The notes beneath the pieces were generated by a model. It was not told the DNA's origin. It did not search any database and saw only the letters and a list, made by a program, of their open reading frames with translations. 64,000 nt of DNA, taken from assembly GCA_949592205.1 (NCBI GenBank), contig CATIUR010000002.1:6796501-6860500 (forward strand), given 5' to 3'. This DNA is from Helichrysum umbraculigerum. Taxonomy: Eukaryota > Streptophyta > Magnoliopsida > Asterales > Asteraceae. The position numbers and the translations under genes were made by a program. Below, piece after piece: positions 9,617 to 21,426 of the stretch (positions are counted from its first letter, which is position 1; each line of letters starts with the position of its first letter).

Positions 9617-11098
9617 TGATGAACGCCAAAATGTGCTATTTTATAGTATTAATTACCCCTTTATTTAGTAGATTTCTTATGCATTTTGATTGAATTCGAT
9701 ACTTAATTCGTTCATATTTGCATTTAGGATTTGTTTGGAGCTTGAATCGGAAAATAAGCGGAAATCGAGTGAATATCGAAGAAAAGATACTAAAAAGAGT
9801 GGAGGTTGAAGAATGGAGGTCGATTGGCTGAGAAGGTGGAATTTTCAATCCATACGGCGTATGGATCGAGTGAGCCGGGCCGCCAGTCCACGCGGGTCTG
9901 ATCCATGGGCTTTTCAATCCATACGGCGTATGGATGTCCATACGGCGTATGGATTGATTCGGCAGAAACCCTAAATACTTCATTTTGCTCTCATTTTGAG
10001 CCACTACTTCACAATTTTCCTCTCCAGTCGATTTCTCTCTGCCCAAACCTTAATTACAGAGCTTTTGAAGAAGAAAAGAACAAGAAGATTCAAGTGTTTT
10101 CATTCATTCATTCATTATTTCACTATTTCGGTTCGAATACTCTTTTTCTTTTCATTCGATTATGAATTGTGATATAATATTGGTTCTGATTTTCTGTAAG
10201 AGAATGATTGGCTAGTTCTATTATGTGTTTGCTTAGATGAGAATACTTAATTGATGGATTGATTGTTAGAATTGCGAACGTATTGGATTTTATTCAATGT
10301 TTATGTGTTTATTCGTTGATCCTTGTTTAATTGATGATTATTACTGATTACCTATTGTGGTTTCATAATTAGTTGAGATTGATTTCCTTTTGGTTATGAA
10401 ATTATTGATAGTTATTGATTTTAATTGATAATTATTGCCGAATATATTGAGTTTGACGGATTAGGGTTAATAATTAGTAATGATTGTTTATGAACAAGAT
10501 TACTTTAATTGGTTATAGACTGTGTTGATTCAATTCAAAAGAATAAATCACATAAACGGTGTTGAATTAATTTAGAATACAATTTTGTGGACAACGTTAA
10601 ATTGAACTGTTAATGTGTTGAAAACAACCTTGTGTCTTTCTTAGTTGTATTAAATTCAATCTATCTTGTAAAGAGGGTTGATATAATTGAAAGGGCACGA
10701 TAGAATCCATACGTGAGCAATTGAACAAAATGATTTCCTGATTTTAAGGAAGGTAGTCTAAGCAAACGCATACTTTTTAATATTTGAATTTATTAATCTT
10801 TTAATCTTGTTCTTTCATTTTTTGTTAATTTTATTATTAAGTTTTATTTTTATAATTTATATTTCATAATTGTTTATCAATTGTTCGATCGGAACTCAAA
10901 CGTTTCCCCTAATCTTTATTGCTTTATTTATTTGTAACATTTTCCAATTCACTCATTTTGATATCCGTTCCCTGTGTTCGACTCGAACTTATCAAGCTAT
11001 ACTATATACGACCAGGTATTCTTGCCTGAGTTGTGTATAGTCAGTAGGATATTTCCATGTATAAATAATTAAACTTTGACTCTGTTTACACAGCATCA
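9617..11098 (+). repeat. E1 5' LTR
   Basis: A 1,482-bp LTR, TG...CA, directly followed by the tRNA-Asp primer-binding site. It carries three copies of a 15-bp palindrome (9850-9952), after which lies a possible promoter (CCCTAAATACTTC, about 9969). The short ORFs on both strands are not genes. Confidence 0.93.
9850..9952. promoter_or_regulatory. Palindromic motif array in E1 5' LTR (3 copies)
   Basis: CCATACGGCGTATGG occurs at 9850-9864, 9919-9933 and 9938-9952. The last two are spaced 19 bp. Each is an inverted repeat around a single central base. They lie upstream of the presumed transcription start, so a role as protein-binding sites is inferred. Confidence 0.75.
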
Positions 11099-11104
11099 AG
11101 TTTT

Positions 11105-11122
11105 TGGCGCCGCTGCCGGGGA
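11105..11122 (+). other. E1 primer-binding site (tRNA-Asp)
   Basis: TGGCGCCGCTGCCGGGGA, 6 nt after the LTR end, complementary to the 3' end of plant tRNA-Asp apart from one mismatch with the commonest form. This is the usual primer site of Athila/Tat elements. Confidence 0.9.
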
Positions 11123-11349
11123 ACGGTTTGATTCAATTTAATAAATTGGAATTTGTTTTCTGTATATCATTTCTTTGAATTTAGTTTTGTTTTCCTGTTT
11201 ATTTATCTTTTCTTGTGTTAGGGATTAGTTGATAAGTAGTTTTACATTTAAGAGCCTTGTTCTACCCTTCGTATTTGGAGAACGATTTTGGAGAATATTT
11301 ACGATCTCTCTTTCAACCACCCATCGATCAATCGGAACCAGATTTAGAA

Positions 11350-12141
11350 ATGGCGGACGATATTTCCAACATGACACTCGAGGAGTATTCGAGCAGAATG
11401 CGTAACAATTTTGGCTCAGGAGTAGTGAGGCCTGCGATTGCCGAAAATGTTGAGTTCGAGATAAAGGGACAATTCTTAAAGGAGCTTAGGGAAAACCCAT
11501 TTCGAGGAGAGGAGAATGAAGATGCTAACGAGCACGTGGAGAGAATCGTGGAGATCGCAGATATGTTCAACATCCCTAACGTTACATGCGATCAAGTCAT
11601 GCTCCGAATGTTCCCAAGAACACTCAAAGGAGCCGCGAAAAGATGGATTACTAATGAACCAGCTGGGTCCATCACCACGTGGGAAGATCTCCGCACGAAG
11701 TTTCTAAAGATGTATTGCCCGCCATCCAAAACGTCGAAGATGATCAACGAGATCCGAAACTTCAAACAAGACTTTGACGAATCACTGCACCAAGCGTGGG
11801 AAAGGTATCAGGACTTGATGCATAAATGTCCGCAGCACGACCTAAACGACCAGCAAATTATAATGGTATTCTACAGGGGAGTGGATCGTGCTACAAGACA
11901 ACAATTAGATGCTCAAGGACCTATCCCGAAGAAAATTCCTAAGGATTTCTTAGCAGCTATTCGCGACCAAGCAAAGTATTCTCGGTTATGGGATGATGAT
12001 GATACCTCTAGGAGAAGGAGGTCCATGAGTAATGACGATGGACTCGCCGTCATAACAGCCAAGCTGGACAGCATGGGAAGAGATATTAAGAAAGTTACTG
12101 AAAATGTTCATGCTATCCAAGTGGGATGTGACAACTGTCAA
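11350..12141 (+). pseudogene. E1 gag, 5' part (split by E2)
   Basis: The frame is open from about 11257, and the first ATG is at 11350. The 264 codons to the E2 insertion contain the Retrotrans_gag core (residues about 40-190, with N-P-F-R-G, K-G-A-A-K-R-W, T-T-W-E-D-L, F-L-K-M-Y-C-P-P and A-W-E-R-Y-Q-D-L-M patterns) that builds the virus-like particle. The reading frame is intact up to the insertion. The last codons hold the first two cysteines of the C-x2-C-x3-H-x4-C zinc knuckle. The remaining histidine and cysteine lie at 20989-21006, beyond the 8.8-kb insertion. Any product made from here would lack nucleic-acid binding by the knuckle. Confidence 0.9.
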
Positions 12142-15100
12142 TGTAACAACCCCAAAATTAGGGTAAATTTAAAATTTTCCTAATTACTTGTTTACTACTT
12201 GTATTTAGTATGAAATAGGACTAAGTACGATAATTACTTACTATATATGTATATAGGTGATATATATAAATATATATATATATATACACGTATACGATTC
12301 GTTCAAATCGTATGAGATTACAAAAATACAAAATATGGACGTTGGTGACAACTTTTAAAATAATGTGGATTTATCCAAACAAACATTATTTACTTTAATA
12401 TATTACGAAAATATATTACACGTTATACGTTTTGTTAAAACGTAACTTTACAGCACAAAAACGCGCGAGACGCGCCCGATACATGAAATACACTCAAGTT
12501 ATGTTTTATAACTTCATAATAAGTATTTTGATAAAATACTTCAAGTAAAAATATCGCGATTACACGCGTACGGTTAACACGTTTAAAAACGTTACATAAT
12601 TTGAATAAACGCACGATTCGCGACCAGTGACCAAACGAAATCTCGAATATTATTTTAGTAACTTAAAATATGTTATTTGAGTAAAACTTTTATATAAAAT
12701 ATCGGGTTTTAAATCGTTAACAAAACGTATCAAAGAAAACGTTATACGATTAAATAAAACGTAAAACGATCGGGTAAACGAGCACCGCACTTAACGTAAC
12801 TTTGGGGAAACAATTTAAACACCAAGTGGGGGTGGGACCCATGAGATTTCTGCTGAAATCTTCCCTCCCATACCTTTTCCCCCTTTTTCCTTTGATGATC
12901 TACTCACTCCATCCACCATATCTCATTTCATCTACTCCCACACTCCATCCAACTCTCTCCAATCTCTCTCCCTCCCTCCCCCTGCGATTTTAATCAGTCC
13001 AAGACCACCACCATCATCCACCACAAGCCACCACACTCATCTCCCTCATCCACCATCGGTTTTTGAAGCTCCAAGCAAGGAAACGAAGCTAGTCACCTCC
13101 TCATCACGTTTTCGACTCTAGATCTTTGATCTCCTTGTAAGGATCTCTCTTCTTTTGCTAGATTTACTTGGTTACTACTTATTAACATGTTTAGTTGCTC
13201 CCTCAACCATAAAATGTCCAAAACATAAGTCAAAACACAACTTAAAACTCGAATTTATGCTTCCTGTTTTCTGCCCAGATTTGTTGTTCGAACTTCAACA
13301 AATCATATAAAAATCATTACAACATGAAATGATGCGTTTCTTGAGCCTAAAATGTAGTACAAGAAGTTAACTTTCCAACAAAATTAGTCTCGTGAATTAT
13401 CGACTCCGTTTACTACTTGAAAATAATTTTTCCGTCAAGGTACACGTTACTGTTCCGGCGGACAGGAATTTCCGTCTACTTCTCGAGACCATATCTCGAG
13501 TTATAGACCACTAAAACGTATGAGACCAGTGCCAAAATCTCACAAATTTTGTTATAAACAAAAAGTTCTTCTTTGGCTCGTTCCAGAAATGCACTCATTT
13601 TTCCAGAAAATTATATTTGTGAGAAGTGGTCTAATCTCGGATGAACAGTACACAGTCACACTTCTCGATTTTTAAAAAAATACTAAACGACCTCCAATAT
13701 TCGTCAAAAAAATACTGAAAGTACCCAAGACATATAGGAACATTGTGTAAAAATTTCAGAACGATTCGATAAGGTTTACTATTTTAAATAAAATTCCTAT
13801 TGACAGATGAACAGTGACTCCGTGAATCCTATTGACGGATGAACAGTACTCCGTGAATACTAGTGTCGGATGAACAGTAAAATTGACTTTTGTTGACTCT
13901 CGGACTTTAGGGTGAGACTCGGATGCGTAGTTTCGGACTTAATAAACGCTCAAATCAAACCAAACCCGTTTAACTTAGTCAACGCAAACGAACACTTAAA
14001 CGAAAACAGAAAACATCCACTTCCGACAATCTATTATCGCATGAACAGTGGTCCGACAATACCTATTGTCGCATAAATAGTGTTCCGTGAATGCTATTGT
14101 CGCATGAACAGTACTCGAAACCTTATTGTCGCATGGCTATTGACGGAATACATATTATCGCACGAAACGGATACTTTAAAATATTTTCGCTAAGTATTGA
14201 AATACTTACAACAACTAAACTCTATACGATAACATCATTGCATGATATACTTATACTTTGATAAGCATACAACATAACGTTTTATAAGTATACAACAATC
14301 CAAGTATAATAATAGTTTGAGATTATTATTACAATCCGTCACCAACGGGCCACACTTATTTACAAAACAATTACAAACGTACAAACAAATACTTGGACAT
14401 TTCCTAGTTGAGTGGACAACTAGCATGTATAATTTTCAAGTTATCCAGTTACTTAATTAACCTTATGCGTTTAGGACGCTAGAGGTTACTGGTTTGGAGA
14501 ACCGCTTTGCTTGATTACTACTACTATACTGCTAGACTCAGGTGAGTCTTACAGCCCCTATTTTACTGTTTTATACTCAGGGGTGAGATACATTACTTGT
14601 TTTATACGAACACACCGTTTTACTTACTTACTAGCCGATTACTTGCTTACTACAAACTTACTGATACACTGTTGCATGAGTTTTCGACTAATCCACTGAA
14701 GGCCTCCTTAATCATAGTTGTTAGTTATGGGATAAGCGCGAGTTTTAGTATATGGATCCATATGGGACTGACAATCCCCGCCCGGGGTAGCACGCACTAC
14801 CACGAACCGTTACTGTAGAAACGGGCGTTTCTTACTCGTTACATATGAATGTTTTTGGATTAACATTCACGGGGGGCACTATACCTACTGTACGTTAAGC
14901 TTCAACTATGGTGGCTCATGGCAACATAAACGCATGATTAGCATGACCTGCAATCATTACTGAGTGAACGATTAGCATGGCCTGCGATCGTTACTCACTG
15001 GCTGGTTAAACGTTTTACTATTACTGCTTGTGTGTTCAAACTATTTACTTACAAACCTGTGAGATTCACCAACCTTTTGGTTGACTGTTTTAGTAATGCT

Positions 15101-15397
15101 TCTCAGGTACACAGCATCAGTAGGGATGCCCAGCAGGATATGCTTATTAGCTCGAGTCACATGCATTTACAAGCTTGGAGATTTTTTATACATTACTTTT
15201 GTACTAGTTGTTATGTATTAGAATCTCTAGGAAACTTACTCGAACTCGAGTTTGTATTTTGAACTACTTATGTATTAATGTAATAACTTTTCGAACGTCT
15301 TATATAGAGTCGTTCACTGTATCCTTTGTGCTTGTGATTATTGATAAGTGACACCCAAAACTCACTTCCGCAAACCATTAAATTTGGGGGTGTTACA
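12142..15397 (+). repeat. E2 5' LTR
   Basis: A 3,256-bp LTR, nearly identical to the 3' copy. It contains a short AT tract (12260-12287), a cluster of approximately 31-bp repeats (13800-14165) and a mini-exon-like segment (14475-14541). Short ORFs at 12802, 14235, 14511, 14597 and 15032 recur in every LTR copy and look non-coding. Confidence 0.93.
13800..14165. repeat. ~31-bp repeat clusters in E2 LTR
   Basis: GATGAACAGT recurs at 13806, 13838 and 13869. A second cluster has TCGCAT-type units at about 14036, 14068, 14099 and 14128. CGGA and TCCG half-sites flank several units as inverted repeats. The clusters are repeated in the 3' LTR (about 19360-19745) and in the duplicated fragment (about 26730-27120). 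Confidence 0.8.
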
Positions 15398-15400
15398 GAT

Positions 15401-15412
15401 TGGTATCAGAGC
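15401..15412 (+). other. E2 primer-binding site (initiator tRNA-Met)
   Basis: TGGTATCAGAGC lies 3 nt after the 5' LTR, complementary to the 3' end of plant initiator tRNA-Met. Confidence 0.92.
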
Positions 15413-17637
15413 CTAAGGTTATAGTGAACTAGGTTGCATTTAGTGGGCCTAGACTATGACCGTTAGGCAGTATTCCTCACTAGGTATAACTGGTTCAGGA
15501 ATTACATCATACAAGTTTAATTTAACATAGCCTGATCATCTATGTACAATTAAATGAAGATGATGTGAGATTTGAAAGGGGTTATGTTGAACAGGAATAC
15601 AATAGCTGACTCTGACCTCGAGAGAACCGGGACTTATACTTGTTGTTGCTAGACACATATTAGGCTGTTTATGTGATATATATACATATACATATATAGG
15701 CCTCACTCATCGACACAATGTTCTCTCGCGACATCTACAAAAATTTCACTTATCGGTTTACACCGAACCACGACAACTCTACTACCGGCATTTCCTTTCT
15801 ATAGTAGAACTACGAATCTAGTAGTTTGTACTAGGAACCGCTAATCCAATAGGTCTATGGAAATCCTATCACGTTTTGTATAATCTTTCTATATTCGTCC
15901 GGATGTTATGGATTCCCGGCATTCCTTTCGTAAAACTCTAACTCTTGTAATCTTTTGAACTTGCATGTTAAACGATATTTTCATATGTTTTGACATAGCA
16001 AACTTTCCAACACTCTTGAAGATAAGGTTTCAACAAATTTTTAGTAAATGAGTATTATTCAAAATACAAATTTCAACATACTTTTACCACGAAATATTTT
16101 TATATATAACTTACGTTTTGAACATATTTTGATAAACAGAATTTTCACAACTTGTCGCTAACAAGGATTTTCAACCAAACCAAATATCAACTCAGGTTTT
16201 CATCGGATTTCGTGTTTTCAACAGACATTCACCAACATAGTTATCTAAGAAAGGTATTTCTAATAAACATTTTACGAAAATTTCTCCTAAAATGTTTTAT
16301 AAAATTTTCAAAATGATAGATCATATTTACTGTTTAGCATTTCATCTGTATTCCAAGAATTCTAAGTACAAAATAGAATTATGAATTAGTGAACAAATTT
16401 TTATGTAGCCAGTGTGATACCAAAAGATTTCACATTAAGCTTAGCAAACAAATTCTTTCCATACATCTCATACATAATGAGATTTGGGAACCACAACAAC
16501 ACCGTCTGTACAAATTACCCATCCAAGTACTGTACTGAAATCATACATTCTTAGGAACTATACACTTCTTGCAAACGTTAGTGGTACAAATTTGTGATAA
16601 CTACGAACCATTTGACCATACTTAGAGACATGAAGCATGACCATGTTAGAAACATCTAGAATTATGTTACATATGATATCTAGAGAGTAAATGCCTCACT
16701 ACATCAGTGAATTACTAATTAGCAGTAATGACCAGTGAACTTATGAACAACAACTAGAGGCACCGACTTGCTAGTTTAGCGTTGACTATCTTTACGAACT
16801 AGCGGATGACTTTGACTAAGTACTGTAAGTACTTCCCGACAGCTAAGTGACGTGTTAACGTACTTTGACTTTACACATCACTTCCGATAAACTAGGTGAC
16901 GTAGATACGTACCTAACAGATGATTATGATTTGCCCCATACCTAGGTGACATTCCTACTTTTCTTAGTAAGATTTACTACTGTGAATTACGAAACAACTT
17001 GTGGTACTGTTGAGTGCCTGTAACACTTTACTAGCCTTAGGCTAAACTTACTTGCCGGCATGTCGTGTGCTGCCAAAACGATTACTTGCATCTCCTGCGG
17101 GAGAATAACGGACGCTGTCACTATATGTGAAGTAAAACGATACCACGGTGGGTGGTACAACTTACTTACGAGTTGGATACTCATACTCAGCATATGGACT
17201 TATGCTTTACTTACTGTTAGCAACGGACCTACGAATTATTACGGTCGGGGTCGTTGGCTCGATAACTGGTTAATTTACTAAACGTGGTCCTGCGGGACAT
17301 AACTTGACATTTCCTTTGGGGGATACCCATTACCATCACTGTAGGTGATCACTAGATACTTACAAGTCGGAGACTCAGGAAATTACGAGCTTTTGCTCAT
17401 TTGACCATACTTACAAACCGTACCGATATGACACGATTTCAAAATAAATAACCTGATCACGTTGCCGGGGTGCAACCTTTCATGCCAGGTGGCATTGTGA
17501 CTTACTAGTACACATTGTAGCTACCCTCTAGTGATCGACTGGACTGGTCATGTAGACATAATGGTCGACAAACCTTACCAACTTGACTAACCAATACTGA
17601 TTACTACTTCGAACAAATTTCGGGACGAAATTCTCCT

Positions 17638-17650
17638 AACAAGGGGAGAA
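17638..17650 (+). other. E2 polypurine tract
   Basis: AACAAGGGGAGAA lies directly before the 3' LTR, in the place expected for the primer of plus-strand DNA synthesis. Confidence 0.8.
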
Positions 17651-17765
17651 TGTAACAACCCCAAAATTAGGGTAAATTTAAAATTTTCCTAATTACTTGT
17701 TTACTACTTGTATTTAGTATGAAATAGGACTAAGTACGATAATTACTTACTATATATGTATATAG

Positions 17766-17850
<85 letters not shown>

Positions 17851-20800
17851 GTATACGATTCGTTCAAATCGTATGAGATTACAAAAATACAAAATATGGA
17901 CGTTGGTGACAACTTTTAAAATAATGTGGATTTATCCAAACAAACATTATTTACTTTAATATATTACGAAAATATATTACACGTTATACGTTTTGTTAAA
18001 ACGTAACTTTACAGTACAAAAACGCGCGAGACGCGCCCGATACATGAAATACACTCAAGTTATGTTTTATAACTTCATAATAAGTATTTTGATAAAATAC
18101 TTCAAGTAAAAATATCGCGATTACACGCATACGGTTAACACTTTTAAAAACGTTACATAATTTGAATAAACGCACGATTCGCGACCAGTGACCAAACGAA
18201 ATCTCGAATATTATTTTAGTAACTTAAAATATGTTATTTGAGTAAAACTTTTATATAAAATATCGGGTTTTAAATCGTTAACAAAACGTATCAAAGAAAA
18301 CGTTATACGATTAAATAAAACGTAAAACGATCGGGTAAACGAGCACCGCACTTAACGTAACTTTGGGGAAACAATTTAAACACCAAGTGGGGGTGGAACC
18401 CATGAGATTTCTGCTGAAATCTTCCCTCCCATACCTTTTCCCCCTTTTTCCTTTGATGATCTACTCACTCCATCCACCATATCTCATTTCATCTACTCCC
18501 ACACTCCATCCAACTCTCTCCAATCTCTCTCCCTCCCTCCCCCTGCGATTTTAATCAGTCCAAGACCACCACCATCATCCACCACAAGCCACCACACTCA
18601 TCTCCCTCATCCACCATCGGTTTTTGAAGCTCCAAGCAAGGAAACGAAGCTAGTCACCTCCTCATCACGTTTTCGACTCTAGATCTTTGATCTCCTTGTA
18701 AGGATCTCTCTTCTTTTGCTAGATTTACTTGGTTACTACTTATTAACATGTTTAGTTGCTCCCTCAACCATAAAATGTCCAAAACATAAGTCAAAACACA
18801 ACTTAAAACTCGAATTTATGCTTCCTGTTTTCTGCCCAGATTTGTTGTTCGAACTTCAACAAATCATATAAAAATCATTACAACATGAAATGATGCGTTT
18901 CTTGAGCCTAAAATGTAGTACAAGAAGTTAACTTTCCAACAAAATTAGTCTCGTGAATTATCGACTCCGTTTACTACTCGAAAATAATTTTTCCGTCAAG
19001 GTACACGTTACTGTTCCGGCGGACAGGAATTTCCGTCTACTTCTCGAGACCATATCTCGAGTTATAGACCACTAAAACGTATGAGACCAGTGCCAAAATC
19101 TCACAAATTTTGTTATAAACAAAAAGTTCTTCTTTGGCTCATTCCAGAAATGCACTCATTTTTCCAGAAAATTCGATTTGTGAGAAGTGGTCTAATCTCG
19201 GATGAACAGTACAGAGTCACACTTCTCGATTTTTAAAAAAATACTAAACGACCTCCAATATTCGTCAAAAAAATACTGAAAGTACCCAAGACATATAGGA
19301 ACATTGTGTAAAAATTTCAGAACGATTCGATAACGTTTACTATTTTAAATAAAATTCCTATTGACGGATGAACAGTGACTCCGTGAATCCTATTGACGGA
19401 TGAACAGTACTCCGTGAATACTAGTGTCGGATGAACAGTAAAATTGACTTTTGTTGACTCTCGGACTGAAGGTTGACTCTCGGACTTTAGGGTGAGACTC
19501 GGATGCGTAGTTTCGGACTTAATAAACGCTCAAATCAAACCAAACCCGTTTAACTTAGTCAACGCAAACGAACACTTAAACGAAAACAGAAAACATCCAC
19601 TTCCGACAATCTATTATCGCATGAACAGTGGTCCGACAATACCTATTGTCGCATAAATAGTGTTCTGTGAATGCTATTGTCGCATGAACAGTACTCGAAA
19701 CCTTATTGTCGCATGGCTATTGACGGAATACATATTATCGCACGAAACGGATACTTTAAAATATTTTCGCTAAGTATTGAAATACTTACAACAACTAAAC
19801 TCTATACGATAACATCATTGCATGATATACTTATACTTTGATAAGCATACAACATAACGTTTTATAAGTATACAACAATCCAAGTATAATAATAGTTTGA
19901 GATTATTATTACAATCCGTCACCAACGGGCCACACTTATTTACAAAACAATTACAAACGTACAAACAAATACTTGGACATTTCCTAGTTGAGTGGACAAC
20001 TAGCATGTATACTTTTCAAGTTATCCAGTTACTTAATTAACCTTATGCGTTTAGGACGCTAGAGGTTACTGGTTTGGAGAACCGCTTTGCTTGATTACTA
20101 CTACTATACTGCTAGACTCAGGTGAGTCTTACAGCCCCTATTTTACTGTTTTATACTCAGGGGTGAGATACATTACTTGTTTTATACGAACACACTGTTT
20201 TTCTTACTTACTAGCCGATTACTTGCTTACTACAAACTTACTGATACACTGTTGCATGAGTTTTCGACTAATCCACTGAAGGCCTCCTTAATCATAGTTG
20301 TTAGTTATGGGATAAGCGCGAGTTTTAGTATATGGATCCATATGGGACTGACAATCCCCGCCCGGGGTAGCACGCACTACCACGAACCGTTACTGTAGAA
20401 ACGGGCGTTTCTTACTCGTTACATATGAATGTTTTTGGATTAACATTCACGGGGGGCACTATACCTACTGTACGTTAAGCTTCAACTATGGTGGCTCATG
20501 GCAACATAAACGCACGATTAGCATGACCTGCAATCATTACTGAGTGAACGATTAGCATGGCCTGCGATCGTTACTCACTGGCTGGTTAAACGTTTTACTA
20601 TTACTGCTTGTGTGTTCAAACTATTTACTTACAAACCTGTGAGATTCACCAACCTTTTGGTTGACTGTTTTAGTAATGCTTCTCAGGTACACAGCATCAG
20701 TAGGGATGCCCAGCAGGATATGCTTATTAGCTCGAGTCACATGCATTTACAAGCTTGGAGATTTTTTATACATTACTTTTGTACTAGTTGTTATGTATTA

Positions 20801-20977
20801 GAATCTCTAGGAAACTTACTCGAACTCGAGTTTGTATTTTGAACTACTTATGTATTAATGTAATAACTTTTCGAACGTCTTATATAGAGTCGTTCACTGT
20901 ATCCTTTGTGCTTGTGATTATTGATAAGTGACACCCAAAACTCGCTTCCGCAAACCATTAAATTTGGGGGTGTTACA
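17651..20977 (+). repeat. E2 3' LTR
   Basis: A 3,327-bp LTR followed by the target duplication GTCAA. It is longer than the 5' copy mainly because its AT tract has expanded. The part from 18560 onward is also the beginning of the 7.37-kb tandem duplication. Confidence 0.93.
17770..17848. repeat. Expanded (AT)n microsatellite in E2 3' LTR
   Basis: About 79 bp of AT dinucleotides. The matching place in the 5' LTR (12260-12287) has only about 28 bp and is interrupted. The overlapping Tyr-Ile ORFs are artefacts of this repeat. Confidence 0.95.
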
Positions 20978-20982
20978 GTCAA

Positions 20983-21426
20983 GGACCTCACCTAGTCAAG
21001 GATTGCCCGGCGATGGAACCAATGGAGAAAACCGAGGAGGTTAAGTATGGTGAAGGTCAAGGAAATTTCCGACAAGGAGGCGGTGGAGCTTTCTTCAGAA
21101 GACCTTATCAAGGAGGTGGACAATCGTATCGTCAAAACCAACCAGGATTATTCACCAAGGAGCAACCTGCAGCGCCCTCTCCCGATAAAAATGCAAACTT
21201 GGAAGAAATGATGGGTAAGTTCTTGACCACCAACGAACAGTTAATTGCTGCTTCTGGGCAGCGCATGGACACCAATGATGCATTGGTGAGAAATCAAGGG
21301 GCTGCGATCAAGCAGATTGAAGGAAACATTTATAACATTGCTAAGGTTCTTCAAGAAAGATTCCCTGGAACATTTCCCGGTTTCACAGAAACCAACCCTC
21401 GGGATCAAGCAAAGGCTGTTATTTAA
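20983..21426 (+). pseudogene. E1 gag, 3' part, copy A
   Basis: Continues the gag frame exactly from the E2 target duplication. It has the His and last Cys of the zinc knuckle, then a Gly/Gln/Arg-rich segment (Q-G-G-G-G-A-F-F-R-R), then a helical stretch before a TAA at 21424-21426. The codons after the TAA continue in the same frame into the R-S-G-R motif that in Athila elements follows Leu, so the stop is a nonsense change within a single Gag-Pol frame rather than a natural end. Confidence 0.88.

Larger units (their letters stand above)
15398..17650 (+). other. E2 internal region, non-coding
   Basis: The initiator tRNA-Met primer site lies at 15401-15412. The rest has no retrotransposon domain in any frame. 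Three loose repeats of a unit containing CTARGTGAC(GT) occur near 16848, 16902 and 16940. It ends with a purine-rich tract (17638-17650). Confidence 0.8.
12142..20977 (+). mobile_element. E2: non-coding Tekay-like LTR element nested in E1 gag
   Basis: Two long LTRs (12142-15397 and 17651-20977, TGTAACAACCCC...GGGGGTGTTACA) flank 2.25 kb without any credible ORF. The target duplication GTCAA lies at 12137-12141 and 20978-20982. The primer-binding site matches initiator tRNA-Met. The sequence before the 3' LTR (GGGACGAAATTCTCC...AAGGGGAGAA) is the kind seen in Tekay/Del chromoviruses. It is therefore a non-autonomous, LARD-like derivative that must have relied on proteins of a coding relative. 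Confidence 0.92.

Noticed and set aside
9636..10165. 136-aa minus-strand and 86-aa plus-strand ORFs in the E1 LTR
   Set aside because: They run through the palindromes and LTR promoter region and also occur, altered, in the 3' LTR; no family match.
14235..15262. Several 62-76 aa ORFs in the E2 LTR
   Set aside because: They recur in every LTR copy with no recognisable family, on both strands and overlapping, as expected for chance frames in a repeated non-coding sequence.
17730..17959. ORFs rich in Tyr-Ile repeats on both strands
   Set aside because: Direct translation of the (AT)n microsatellite in the E2 3' LTR; absent in the 5' LTR.
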